Origin: Acanthamoeba lenticulata
Lineage: Eukaryota; Discosea; Longamoebia; Acanthamoebidae
DNA: 59,738 nucleotides
Assembly (NCBI GenBank): GCA_002179805.1
Contig: NAVB01001215.1
Span: 1 to 59,738 of the forward strand
Reading direction: 5' to 3'
Both the position numbers and the translations under genes were made by a program. This document shows positions 1 to 12,191 of the stretch, one piece after another. The notes beneath the pieces are model-generated. The model ran no database searches, was not told where the DNA came from, and saw only the letters and a program-made list of their open reading frames with translations. Numbering within the stretch: position 1 is the stretch's first letter; every line of letters starts with the position of its first letter.

Positions 1-2265
1 GGAAGCCGCTCATCAGCTTGCTGGTTGACACTGGCGATGTCTGGACCAGCATCACGCCTCTCGGCGGCCAGGACGTGCTCATCCTCAATGAGAAGAAGAA
101 GCGCAAGAAGGCCGGCACCGCCAGCGGGCGTAAGGCTTCGGCAGGCAACAAGAAGAAGCAGGCCCCTGAAGAAGTGGAAGCCGAAGGGGAGGAACAAGAA
201 GAAGCGAGGGTTAACGAGACTCCGAAGGTCCTCTACGTAGCGACACGGAATCCCTCCAACGCCCTGTTCACGGTGGTCGAGCTGGACCGCTCCGGCAAGG
301 AAGTCGAGAATCGACAAGCCATCATCCATCATAGAAGCAATGGCCAATACGCGGTCAGTGTACATCTGACACTCCCTCTTTTGTGGCCTCAATCTCACCT
401 TTTCTCCTCGCCACCGCACTTCCTGCTGGTCGTCGTCGTCGTCGTCGTCATGTTCCAGGTGGACCTCGACCTGAGCTTGAACAAGAGCATCGTCAAAGTG
501 ATCCGCATGAGGCTCCTGGACCGGCAGACCAGGGCCGTGGTCGCGCAGTACGACTGGTCCTACATCGTCCACAGCAAGAGCACGCAGCGCCCGGACATGT
601 TCTTCCGCTTGGCCATGTACGAGGTGCAGCAACACCCGGTACGCTCCTCTTTCCTCGCTTCGCTTCAACGCGCCTTTCATTGCGCTTGTCTTGGGGGCGG
701 TGAGAGCTCACCTGGGCGCGGTGGCCCTTGAGAGTAGACATGGCCCGTCGTGTGGGGGTGGATACGCCACTTCCTCGAGAAGCGCTGCTACCGCGAGCTG
801 ACGGGAAAGCAGACGGCGGAGCCAGACATGCGGCCTCTGCCCACGGAGGACCAGATCCGGCGCATCCACCGGATCACGCTCAACGAAACCATTAGCGAAG
901 AGAAGTTCCAGCATCTGGTTGATTGGTGCAACGCGTTCTATAGCCTCTTCAGCTGCTCCTACGTACGCGACGGGCTTCTTTCTTTTGAACCAATTTGATT
1001 CTTATTTTTATAGATACTGTGTAAATGAATGTAAATTCTCTCATGGCAGGTGCAAGATATGATGGACTTGACTTTCGACAACACCGCCATCAATGGGCCG
1101 GACATAGAGGGCCAAACCACGAGGGCCACCATGCTCCACTTTGTGGCGCCGGAGGAAGTCGAGTCGCTCCTGCGTGCGGCCTCGCAAGACACCGGACGGC
1201 CTGTCCTCCTGCTGCGTTTTTCGTCACAGGTGCGCCCCACCCTATTGCGGTGATGTCCCTCTCTCCACAAGCGGATGTTCTCAGAGCTCTCTTCTCTTCT
1301 CTCTTTTTCTTCTTTCTTTCTCTCTTTGTGGGCCGCAGCCGGACAAGCTGGCCTTGTACGTGTTCAACGACAAGCTCAAGTCCACCGCGGTTGACCTGGC
1401 CAACTGCCACTCGGAGCGGGCGCTACGCAAGTCCTTTGCGCAGCTCATCGGTACGCGCACCACAAGTGGCGTGTAGACCGAGAGAGGCGAAAGTGGCTAT
1501 TTTGTTGACCCAACGCATGGACAGAACTGCTGGAGCGGCTCGGGCGAACCAATACGCTGGCGCTGCTGGCCAGGATCGATTCGCGCTCCGCCGACTTGCC
1601 CATGGGCGCGCCGACGCTGACCTGCAGCGTCGATGTGCTGGTTCAGGTGATCAAGGGCTTCAAGTGCATGAAGGAGACCATCCCGCGCAAGCCTGATGGC
1701 TACGATACCAACACCCAGTTTGTCCTCTCTGGCGAGATGTCTGGTACCAGCCTGCCCGCCTTCCTGCTTGCTTGACTCCTCGCCGTCGTCTGCGCTGTTG
1801 ACACGGCCCACGCGATCAGGTCCGTCCAAGCGCAAGAATCGGTCGATGGACTCCCCGTCGGGCTTACGCTATGCGCGGACGCCCTCGCCGGTGAGCAACC
1901 ACGAGGATGAGGTGATCGAGCAAGAGGGTGTCATCACCCCGATGGTGTGTCCGGCGGCTACGCCGCAGCTGTCGTTCGAGGCCGTGGTGCACAGCTTGTT
2001 CAATCAAGCCACCGTACGTGTAACCCCGTGAAGGCTCTCCACGCTCCAAGAAGAGTGGCTAACGTAGCTCATGCAGGCGAACGATGATGTGGGCCTGGCG
2101 CTGCTGCATCTCCTCAAGTGCAAATACGAGCTGCCTTATGATGCCGGGGAGCCCAGCGAGGGACTCCAACTGAACGACCAACTGATGGACCTCCCGATCG
2201 AGATGATCGACGACTATGACGGGCGTCCACGGGAGGACGACGGTGTAGTGAAGAGCTTTTGGTGA
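1..2265 (+). CDS. Possible SH2/STAT-like signalling protein (5' partial)
   Basis: The gene is already in coding frame at the window edge, so its start lies outside. I read eight exons: <3-353, 460-638, 738-962, 1050-1229, 1339-1450, 1525-1743, 1820-2013 and 2077-2265, with a stop after ...VVKSFW. The first exon has a Lys/Glu-rich linker (KKKRKK, then an acidic run). Exon 3 starts with a Trp-rich helix (VVWGWIRHFLEKRC), followed by a helical stretch. At the exon 4/5 join the protein reads PVLLLRFSSQ then PDKLALYVF, which resembles the betaB-betaC core of an SH2 domain, where FLLRFS supplies the phosphotyrosine-binding Arg. A Trp-rich linker in front of such a core is reminiscent of the STAT linker-SH2 order found in Dictyostelium STATs. 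Overall similarity is weak and other folds are possible. The C-terminus is Asp/Glu-rich. Coding status is well supported by consistent frame and splice sites. The family call is tentative. Confidence 0.45.
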
Positions 2266-2347
2266 CGGTCAGTCAAGTGCCAAGGAGGGTATTAACGTAA
2301 AATGAAAAATGAGATTTTATGAGCCGTTATTTGGCACATGAGACAAG

Positions 2348-2827
2348 ATGGCGACGCAGGTGGATGAAGACGAAAAGGAGCCGGGGGAGAAGGGTCTGCT
2401 GCGCTCAAGACGGAACGAGCCGAGAAGAAAGAGAGCTGAAATTATCAGCGAGCCTCCAAGGAACAACCTAGTGGACATCTCTCCAGATAACTCCAGCAGT
2501 GAAGAGGAGGGAGAATTGATTTTTCTCGAGGGGGATGAAGTGGCATACGTAAAGAAGATCTACAATAGGGAGAGCATACGCATGGCTTGCCCCGAGGCAA
2601 CCAACCGACTCGCAGAGATGCTGCGGGAAGTCAAGAAGAGCGAAGGGCAACAAAAAGAGCGAAAGCGACGCTCAGCAGATAACAGCTCTGCGACCTCGCG
2701 CCTGCCCGCACGCACAACTGGTTCTGCACCTTCGTCACCATTCCCGCCACCTCGTGCGTGGGTAAGGGGGGAGATGCCCCGCCGAGGCATCACCTTTATG
2801 CACAGTGGACCCACAACCACAAACTAA
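2348..2827 (+). CDS. Small hypothetical charged protein, intronless
   Basis: An ATG-started frame of 159 codons lies between the stop of the SH2-like gene (2265) and the receptor gene. I do not recognise the family. The N-terminal third is basic and acidic in alternation (EPRRKRAE). A Ser/Glu-rich patch (NSSSEEEGE) follows, then a helix-like stretch around residues 75-100 (RMACPEATNRLAEMLREVKK), a Lys/Arg cluster (KERKRR, possible nuclear localisation) and a Ser/Pro-rich tail. No signal peptide or membrane segment is visible. It could be a complete gene or an exon of a larger one, since no intron is needed to keep the frame open. Confidence 0.5.
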   Translation: MATQVDEDEKEPGEKGLLRSRRNEPRRKRAEIISEPPRNNLVDISPDNSSSEEEGELIFLEGDEVAYVKKIYNRESIRMACPEATNRLAEMLREVKKSEGQQKERKRRSADNSSATSRLPARTTGSAPSSPFPPPRAWVRGEMPRRGITFMHSGPTTTN

Positions 2828-3500
2828 AACAAGGTCTGTTTAGAGCTTTCACTTCCCAGAGCTGTGGCCTATTTTTTGATTTGCTACGCGCCGTCCTCGG
2901 GCCTCGCTCGGCAGGAGGCTAGCGGGACATCGTTCTGGGGGCTTGACTCATGGCGGCGGTCGGTCCCGCAGCTGCCACACCCAACTTCCGACTGCCTCGT
3001 TGAAAAGCCGGTGAAGAACTAGCAAAAGCTTTGCGTCGGCACACTCCCAGACGCGAGAGACAGAGTCATCGTCTATCTCTTGTCTCAAGCCAAACCTTTA
3101 AGGACTAACCTGTGAAGGAGCCAGAGCCACCGTTACGGGCCAGCTGAGCTATCGGACTCGTGTCTGCACAACGTCAAGCGTGACGTCGAGCTGTCCCTAT
3201 CCCCGCCCAAGCTGTTGGCCAATCCCCTGTGCTGGATTGGTTAAATGGTCTCCTTGCCAAGCCAGATAAGCGGACTGCGGATCCCAGGTGGTTGCGGAAG
3301 AGAATCTCAACCCACCCGGAAGCTTGGTTCGATCATCATTAGCATCGAGCGAAGACCACAGACACACGACTAAAGGCGAGTCAATTGAAGTAGTGGGAAC
3401 TCATCCGGCCGAGGCTGAAAGGTTCGTTACCTCTGAGCATGAACTTGTTCCTCTAGCACCCACTGGCCCAGCATCAGCGTACCCACGCGCAACAACTTTC
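2828..3500. other. Intergenic region upstream of the receptor gene
   Basis: About 670 bases with no convincing reading frame. A frame open from 3288 leads into the receptor start but begins at GTG. The first usable ATGs, directly before a clear signal peptide, are at 3501 and 3507. No RNA gene or repeat was recognised. The stretch must contain the 3' end of the small upstream gene and the receptor promoter. Confidence 0.4.
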
Positions 3501-6500
3501 ATGCCAATGAGGCACTCGATCCTACGGGCCAGTGAGCTCGGTGTTTTTACTGGCCTCCTCTTTTGCTTATGCTGCGCTTTCCTGCTGTCCTCTTGTGGTA
3601 CCAGCTCTTTAGCCCTCTTCTTGTTTGGAGCTATTTTCTTCATTTTTTTTTATGATTTCTCTCTTTTCGTTTCGTTCTGACAACTGCCCACAGGAGCCTT
3701 CACCTTGACGCTGCTCCACACGGCCAATACGGACTCGCAGGTGCTGGCTGTGGGTTCATTTAACGGTCCCTGCGACCCGACCAACATCACAACCGGCAAC
3801 AGTTCATATGTGACCGACCCTGCCACCTCGCCCTGCATTGGTGGAGTAGCGCGAAGGGCAGCACTGATCAAGTCGATTCGAGCCAGCGTAGAGAACTCGC
3901 TCCTCATCGATGCAGGCCACCTCTTCACTGGTAAGTCCCCCTTCCTTCATGTTCACCCAGACCTGACATCTGGTGTTTTCAGGCTCCGTCTTCTGGACAC
4001 TCTTTGGCGCGGAGATGCTGGGCGGTTACTACAACGAGATGGGTATCGACAGACTGATCGCCTCTTCAGTCATTGCACACCGCTGACAACAACCTCGCTC
4101 TCATGTTTACAGGCTATGACGCCATCAAGTTGGACCTGTTCGAGTTCTTCGGAGGGGTGGACCAGGTGCAATCATCTTTCTCCAATGATGAACTCTGCGG
4201 GTTGTTGCCTCACCGTGCCTTCACCAGCTGGCCAAGTTTATTGAACTGGTGCCGAACACGCGCATTGTGGCGGCGAACCTCGTTGGCAAAAACGACTCGC
4301 GGCTCGCCAACGTCACCATAGTGCCCTACGTCATCTTCACCTTTGCCAATGGCGACAAGGTGGGCTTCGCCGGGACCTTGGTGGCACAGGTCGGGACGCG
4401 CTTCGAAAACTCGCGCTCGATTGTACGTTTATCCGTCCATGCGTGCCAGGCGTGACCGTCACTTGACCTCTGTGGATCTTTGCCTTGGGCAGAACTCGTT
4501 CGACGAGCTGACCGGGATGCTCCAGGCCGTGGGAAGCATGCTCAACCAGGGAGGTTCGTCGCACACGCGCGAAGCAAAATGGGTGTAGACTGAAGTTTGG
4601 TTTTGTTGCCTTGTGTGGGCGGCGGGAGTAGTAAACAAGATCATCGCTTCCGTGAGTGATGCCAACGTGCTTGACTCCATCATCAACTCCGTCCCTGGAA
4701 TCGACATCGTCATCGTCCCCAATCTGCTTTACGCTAACGATGAAGGTGCGTTGTCCACGCGTGTTGGAGGACTATTCGTGCCAACAAAAGCACTCACCTT
4801 CTCCGGATGATGATCAGGCACGCATGAAGTGATCCAGGGGACCTATCCCCAGATCCGCTACATGGCCTGGGAGGGATCCCACGGCACGTCCCAGCAGCCG
4901 GTCCTACTCGTGGCGTCAGGCGAGTTTGGCCGACGGCTGGGCCGGTACGCCGCTCTCTGACTGCCTCCTTGTCTACACAGCTTGATCATGTACTCATCAC
5001 GTTTGACCGCGTTGCGGACGAAAGGCTTGACGTGGAATTCGATGAATTCGGCGTATTGACGTCCTGGAACGGAAACGCCATCCAACTCGACGGCTCGGTT
5101 GACGCGGACTTGGGCATTCAGCAGCAGATCTTGTCGCAGATGGACCAGGTCAGAGCCTCGGCCAACAAGGTCGTCGGGCGGGCGGCCGTCGACATCGAGT
5201 GGCAGGTCCGTTTTGTACCAAATACTGCCTTCTTTGAGCTCTTCTTGGGTTGTTGTTCTCATGCTTTACCTTCGCGCGCAGGACTCGTGCGTGTTCGGCG
5301 AGTGCGCCATCGGCAACTGGGTCGCCGAGGTCTTTCGGAACACGACGGGGACGCAGATCGGGGTGGTCAATGGCGGGGCCGTCTAGTGCGTGTCACTTCT
5401 CGCTTGCCTGCCGCATACCTGCGTTCACTGCTTCTTGGCCTGGGCGCTGACACGCGAGCCGTTCGTGCTGCTCCAAACAGCGGCCCGTTTCGCCAGGGCG
5501 GCATCACGCTGGGCGAGTATCTCGTGGTGTTCCCCTTCGGTTGGGACTTCCTGTTCACCCTCAAGTACGCCCTTCCTCTCGCCTCATGGTGGCCTATGAT
5601 CCAGTGTTTGGTCCTGATGCGTTGTTGCTGTTGTTGGTAGAATCAAAGGCGAGAACCTGATCGCGGTCCTCGACAACTCGGTCTCACTGGCCGATCGGAC
5701 CGACCTGCCGCTGAACGCAGGCACTGGTCGCTTCCTCTCGGTACACCCCGAAGCCCAGTTGAGCGTAGTGACGCATAGCGGCGGCCGCGCTGAGACGATT
5801 CTCGCGGCGGGAACCAGGTGGCGGGCCTGCGGTTCACGTGGAACCCGAGCCTGCCGGTCGGACAGCGCGTGGTCGACGTCTGGGTGCAGCGCAGCGACGG
5901 CGGGTGGGCCATTCTCGACCACCAGCAGTACTACTCGCTCACGACCCTCGACTTCGTGGCCCAGGGCGGCGACAGCTACGAGATCTTGGCCGAGACCGCG
6001 CTTGATGCCGACAGCACGCAGATGACCGCCTCGACGGTACCGCTGCTGCCGCTCTCCCCTCGGCCTGTGTGAGTCTTTCCTCAGGGGAGACCTGACCATT
6101 TATTCGTTTCCCTCTGGCAGGCGCTCGAGGCCTCCCTAGCCAAGTCGCTGGTGCGTCCGATCGACGTGGTGATTGACGGGCGCATCGCTGAGAGCAACGG
6201 GACGCGGATGACCTGCATCGCGCCGGACGGCCGCATCTGCTCCGACAACGGCTACTGCGAGAGCGGCGTCTGTCACTGCACCGTCCGCAACACTGCCGGT
6301 ATGCATACCGATCTCCTCGCCCTCGCCGGCTTGTGTGCTGACAAGCCCGCTTGCGTCGCCAGGTCCGTACTGCATTGTGGGCGCCAAGAACAACAGCACG
6401 GGCGGCTCCGACGTGACGGGCATCGTCATCGGCACGGTCGTGCCCGTGGTGTCCGTGCTCGTGTTCGTGTTGCTCGCGGCACTCGTCCTCTGCGCATTCC

Positions 6501-9500
6501 TCATCTTCCGCGTCACCCGCCGTCGCAAGGAGGAGTGGTGCGTGGTGTCTCCTCTCTCGTTCGCTTTGTTTGTGAGGAATGCAAAGAATGCTCATGGCCG
6601 ACCGCTGCGCAGGGACGTCAACTTTGATGAGCTTGAGATCGGGAATCTTCTGGGCGAGGGCAGCTTCGGCGAGGTGTACAAGGGCTTGTGGAAAGGCACC
6701 GAAGTGGCGGTCAAGGTCATGACCCCGGGCCTCGTCAGCCGCGAGATGCAGCACAGCTTCGTCGCCGAGATGCGGGTGATGAGCGCCCTCCGGCACCCCA
6801 ACGTGGTGCTTTTCATGGGCGCTTCGTCCAAGCCCCCGCGTCAGTGCATCATCATGGAGTACATGGCCCTGGGCTCCCTCTACGACGTGCGTTATCCTCC
6901 ACACACGTCGATCATGCGCTGCCTCAGCTCGCTCATCGTCGGTCGCCGCCCCGCAGGTCTTGCACAACGACCTGGTGCGGTCGATCCCGATGACGCTCTC
7001 GCTAAAGATCGCGCTGCGCGCGGCCAAGGGCATGCACTTCCTCCACTCGTCGGGCATCGTCCACCGCGACCTCAAGTCGCTCAACCTGCTCCTCGACTCC
7101 AAGTGGAACGTCAAGGTCTCCGACTTTGGTACGCGGCCGCCATGCTTTTGCGCCACGCAGGCAGCTCTGGCCTGGCTTGATTGGCTCACGCTCTGGTCGC
7201 GCGTCAGGCATGGGCCAGTTCAAGGACCGAATCAAGGCCAACGACGGGCATGTGGGGTCAATCCCGTGGACGGCGCCCGAGGTCTTGGCCGAGCAGCCGG
7301 ACGTGGACTACGCCTCGGCCGACTGCTACTCGTTTGGTGTGGTCCTGTTCGAGATCGCCTCGCGGCGCGACCCCTACGAGCACCTCTCGTACGCTCCTTT
7401 GGCTCGCGCCTGTCCCATTGGCCGCGGGTCAAGTCCCCTCGTTCTGACCCCCAATGTGCGCGCAGGGCGGCCGCGATCGCGGTGGGCGTTTTGCGGGACG
7501 ACATCCGGCCGACGACCCACGCCGACGCCACGCTAGAGGCCACGCTGCAGGAGGCGCCCGAGGCCTACCTGGTCCTCATGCGCAACTGCTGGGACACCGA
7601 CCCGGCGATGCGCCCGACCTTCCTCGAGATCATGACGCGGCTCGAGGCCCTCGTCCACGAGTCCCCTGCGGTCTCCTGCTCGGCGAGCGGTCCACTCGAC
7701 AGCACGACCTCCTTCCTCCCGCCTCGCGCCGCCGGCGACGACAGCGAGGCAGAGGACGGCGAAGAGCTCTCCGAGGTTGAGCCCGACCGCCCACAGCGTA
7801 CGTCCCTTCGTCATCGTGGCGGTCCCTCTCTGCCCTGGCGCCAGGAAGGTTTTAACAAGACGTGGAATGAGCAGTGGGCCCAGTGGGCACGAGGCCGCCC
7901 CGCGGATGGATGGTGATCGGGTTCACCGACATCGCCAACGCCGACGTCCTCTGGGAGCGAAACGCGGCAGCCATGCGCGACGCCACCCTCCTCCACAACC
8001 AAATCCTGCGCGCCCTTCTGAAGAAGCACTCGGGTACCGACCTCCTTCTTGGAGAGCAGCAGCACTTGACCGCGTGTGGCTTACACCTCCGCTGGGCCCA
8101 GGCTACGAGGCCGTGCTGGCGGACACTCACGGCGAGGGCTCCTTCTGCGTAGCCTTCCAGCGCGCGGCCAGCGCCCTCGCCTGGGCGTCGGACGTCCAGC
8201 GCGCGCTGCTCCAGGCAGACTGGCCGCCGGTCCGTCGCCGCCATCAGCCCTTTAGTCTTTCTTTGGCTAATGTGAGTGTCTCGTGTGCGAGCAGGAGCTG
8301 CTCAAGTGCGTCGAGGCGGGCGAGGAGTGGGGCGACGTCGACGACCGGCTGCTGTTTCGCGGGCCCCGCGTGCGCATGGGCTTCCACTTTGGCCGGCCCC
8401 GGGCCACCACCGAGCCGCGCTACCGCGCCACCTGCTTTGCCGGTGCCGTGGTCAGGTGTGCCGCCGCCGTGGCGATGCTGGCCGAGGGCGGGCAGGTGCT
8501 CGTCAGCGACGCCTTCCGGCGCAGCCTCGCCAATGCCCACGAGGCGGCCGCGTCGCGGCTCCGGCCCGTCGTCGGGCGCAAGCTGGAGGCGCTGATCTCG
8601 GCCTGTGGCGATGACGACGAGGGCCGCCGAGAGATACTGCGCGTGTTCGAGTGGCAGGTGGAAGGCCTCGAGGCGCGCCTGTTTGCCTGCGACGCGCTCG
8701 GGCGGGCATCCGGGGCGGACCCAATGGTGCCGTCGACGCCCTCGACCGACTCGCCGCTGTCGTCGCGGCGCCTTTCGATGGACTCGTCGCGCCGCGGCAG
8801 CGCCACATGCGAGCGGGACGAGGCCATCGCCGCGCGGGGAGACGGGCGGGAGGACGAGCTCCATACGTGCGCCTTGAACCCCAACGAGATCAGCACAACC
8901 ACCACCAACGACAACACTTCAGCCTCGTCGGGCTCGCTGGGCGGCCCCGTCGATGGCACTCCAGTGTATCTCACGAGCGCCAACCTGTGCCGGTACGCGT
9001 CGATCTGCGCCCGCAGCGCCTGCTCGATCCACGTCTGTCTGACTCGCTTGCTCGCGGGACGCACAGGTGGATCATCCGCTACGAGGACCTGACGGTCGGG
9101 GAGCAGGTGGGCACGGGCTCGTACGGCCTCGTGCACGTGGCCAAGTGGCGCGGCGTCGAGGTGGCCGTCAAGCGGCTCATCAAGCAGCGGCTCACCGAGC
9201 AGCGCCTGCTCGAGTTCCGCGCCGAGGTGGCCCTCCTGGCCGAGCTGCACCACCCCAACATCGTCCTCTTCATCGGCGCCTGCGTGCGGAGCCCCAACCT
9301 GTGCGTGGTGATGGAGCTGGTCAAGCGGGGCAGCCTGCGCGCCATCCTGTCCGACGTGACGATCAAGCTGCCCTGGCGCCAGCGCCTGCGCATGCTCCAC
9401 GGCGCCGCGCTGGCCGTCACCTACCTCCACTCGCTCAAGCCGGTCATCCTCCACCGCGACCTCAAGTCCTCCAACCTCCTCGTACGGCTGGCCGCCCTTT

Positions 9501-10062
9501 TCCTCGCGTCCGATGATGTTGATGTCGATGCTGATGTTGGTGTTGATGACGGCGAGGCAGGTGGACGAGGCCTGGACGGTGAAGGTGGCCGACTTTGGGT
9601 TCGCGCGGATCAAGGAGGAGAACGCGACGATGACCCGCTGCGGCACGCCCTGCTGGACGGCGCCAGAGATCATCGCCGGCCACCAGTACAGCGAAAAAGC
9701 CGACGTGTACAGGTTCGGACGTCTCCCCTACGTTAAGGGAGAGAGACAGAAAGAGAGGCTCGTCTTGCTGACGTGTGTTTGGTGTTCTGGTCTGGAGCAG
9801 CTTCGGGATCGTGATGTGGGAGGTGCTGACGCGCAAGGTGCCCTACGCCGGCCAGACCTTCATGAGCGTCGCGCTCGAGGTCCTCGACAACAAGCGCCCA
9901 GAGGTGCCTTCGCACTGCCCGCCCGCGTTCGAGCGGCTCATGCGGCTCTGCTGGCACGCGGAGGAGGCCAAGAGGCCCTTGATGGAGGACGTCGCGGCCA
10001 ACCTCGAGGCGATGATCGTCGGCCGCGACGGCGGAGAAGGCGGAGCGGCAGACCACGTGTAA
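3501..10062 (+). CDS. Receptor: 5'-nucleotidase-like ectodomain, TM, TKL kinase, class III cyclase domain, second TKL kinase
   Basis: Exon 1 (3501-3597) encodes a signal peptide with a hydrophobic core ([17 protein letters not shown]). Exon 2 starts at 3694 and roughly twenty GTACG-type introns follow. The ectodomain to about 6360 has the 5'-nucleotidase order: [40 protein letters not shown], and the C-terminal GGAV...[16 protein letters not shown] Cys-rich EGF-like segment ([14 protein letters not shown], about 6239-6280) is followed by one TM (about 6412-6510) and a basic stop-transfer RVTRRRK. Kinase 1 shows [28 protein letters not shown] and WTAPE. The cyclase domain (exon from 7884) shows GFTDI and VRMGFHFG. 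Kinase 2 shows [30 protein letters not shown] and GTPCWTAPE. The kinase-cyclase-kinase order is, from memory, a lineage hallmark of Acanthamoeba receptors. Metal and catalytic residues of both the nucleotidase and the cyclase appear lost, while both kinases keep theirs. The likely role is ligand sensing at the plasma membrane with cytosolic kinase output. Confidence 0.85.
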
Positions 10063-10122
10063 ACTACCATGATGAACAACATTCCTAAGATTCCTGAACA
10101 ACCTATTCATTGCGCTCGCTGC

Positions 10123-11991
10123 TCAGAGCATGCCGATGGCCTCCTTGATCTCCTGGAGGTTGCATCGAGCGATGGCGCGGGCCCGGCTGGCCCCGTCGTG
10201 CAGCACCTCGTCCACCCACTGCGGCTTCTCCCGCAGCGCGCGGATCCTCTCCCCGATCGGCCCGATCGTGTCCTGGTGTCCCGTCGCACGACACAACACA
10301 CAACACACAACACGACACACACGCAGATGAAGACGTTAACGCACATACAATTATGTTGGCGGACGGTCGGCGCGAGCCAGACATACCACGAGATGCGGGG
10401 CGAGCGCAGCCTTGAACTCGGGCATGTTGGCCTGCGCGTACTCTTGGCACAGCGACTCCAACGGCCGGTGCGAGAGCGCCGCAAAGATCCGAAGCAGATT
10501 GGCCAGTTCTTTTCCCAACACGAGGTCAACCACGTGATTGCGCAAGCCCAGGAGGACGACGAGAGCGTACCGGGCCGGTTCTCGGGATCGTAAACGACGC
10601 CGGGGAGCGGGTCCGTCTTGGCCTTCTGCAGCTTGAACAGGATCTGTGCATGCGTGCGTGCGTCAATTGGTTGCGCATCGACTACGCGACTTCTGGCGAG
10701 GCAGGTCAACGGCAATGATGGAACCGCACCTCGTCCTTGCTGTCGGTGAGGTTGATGCGGCTCCGGTCGTTGGGATCGGACTTGCTCATCTTGGCGTTGC
10801 CGTCGCGGAGGCTCATCACGCGCGTCGCCTGGCTCAGGATCGGCTGCGGCAGCGGGAAGAGCATCCTGTTGTACCGCCTGTTGAACGTGTCTGCGCACGC
10901 CCGTCGTGGTCAGAGAGAGGACAAGTCATCTCCATTGTCAAACGAGACGGCATTGAGAAGGAGAAGAAGAAGGGGGCAACCAGCGATCTCGCGGGCGAGC
11001 TCTAAGTGCTGCAGCTGGTCGTCGCCCACCGGGATCTGGCTCGCCCTTCACGCGCCGCGAACGGTGTCAACGAACAACGAACAACGACCCGCCGGCGGAG
11101 CTACGAGAAGACCTCATCATCATCATCATCGCTGGGCTGAGTACCGGTAGAGGAGGATGTCGGCGGCCATGAGCACGGGATAGGCAAAGAGGCCGAACAT
11201 GGCGCCTTGCGACGCCTTCTTCTCCTGCGAGCGGGACACAAGTGTAAGCTGGAATGACCGCTTCTCCTCACGCGGCAGTTGCGCCCGCGCGTGCCTTGTA
11301 CTGGGTCATGCGGTTGAGGGCGCCCATCGTGGTGCGGCAGCCCAGGATCCACGTCAGCTCGGCGTGCTCGGCCACTTCGCTCTGCGCGTAGAGGATGCAC
11401 TTCTCGGGGTCGATGCCGCAGGCGAGCAGCGCGATGGCCATCTCGCGCGTGCTGCCGCGCAGCTCCTCCGGCGTGACGTCGGTCGTGTAGGAGTGCATGT
11501 TCACCACGCAGAAGACCACCCCGTCCCGGTCGCCCTTCTACACGCGCGTGCACAACATGACCGGTTCAGTCCACTTTGTGCGAAGCCGGCCGAGCACGAG
11601 ACAATGACGCGAAGAGGGGAGGACGGTCGCGTACGCGCTGCTCTTGGAGGCGCAGCCAGTTGACCACAGCCCCGAGGTAGTTGCCCAGGTGGAGATGGCC
11701 CTTGGGCTGAATCCCTGAAAAGATCCGGCCAAGGTCCTCGGACTGCCGCCCAGCGAGCACGACATGAGGCAAATGCTCCGCATAATGGAGAAGAAGAAGA
11801 AGAAGAGGGGAAGGTCAGGACACACACCGTATCTTCCGCCGGCGTGCTGAAGTCGCCGGACGTACGGAGCCCGGGCGCGGTCTCCGCTGCGAGGGCACAC
11901 GCACTGCCGCCAAGGTGCCGCCGAGCAGCCACGCAGGCTGGCATCGACAAGGACCGTGCTGACCGCCACCCGCCGTACCGCTGCAGCCACA
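10123..11991 (-). CDS. WARS2: Tryptophanyl-tRNA synthetase, mitochondrial type
   Basis: A class I aminoacyl-tRNA synthetase that charges tRNA-Trp. The first catalytic block reads [21 protein letters not shown], an HIGH-type motif (HLGN), at about 11640-11720. Next comes a block with [10 protein letters not shown] and [13 protein letters not shown]. The C-terminal part ends [10 protein letters not shown] before the stop at 10123. The KMSKS loop lies in an exon near 10,760-10,880 together with the [20 protein letters not shown] block. The start at 11991 opens a presequence-like N-terminus that is Arg/Ala/Ser-rich and lacks acidic residues ([19 protein letters not shown]). This supports import into mitochondria, where the bacterial-like enzyme would serve organellar translation. 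The stop lies only 60 bp from the receptor stop (convergent). The start is 200 bp head-to-head from the Ste20 kinase. Family call is firm; targeting is inferred. Confidence 0.87.
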
Positions 11992-12191
11992 TCTTCAAGT
12001 GTTGTTTGACGGCAGGAAGAGGAAAACGAACGGGAAAACAGAAAATGGCGCGTAACTCAGTTGCTTTTGCGGACACCATTTTGGACACTAAATTAATAGA
12101 CCAACAAGCTCCCTCGTGCTCACTGCACAGAAGAACACGAGCCGCACGTCCACCTCATCCGAACTGGCGTTTTTTCTTCTCCAAAGAAAAG

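Noticed and set aside
5939..7189. 416-codon open frame on - opposite the receptor kinase
   Set aside because: GC-rich antisense shadow of the TM/kinase exons and their introns; it starts at no sensible site and gives Arg/His-rich nonsense. Same for the - frame at 8420-9673 opposite the second kinase.
3501..10062. Idea that the kinase-cyclase-kinase gene was acquired from a giant virus
   Set aside because: Similar modules exist in amoeba-infecting giant viruses as far as I recall, but this gene has many host-type introns, a signal peptide and a nucleotidase ectodomain; nothing in the flanks suggests an insertion.
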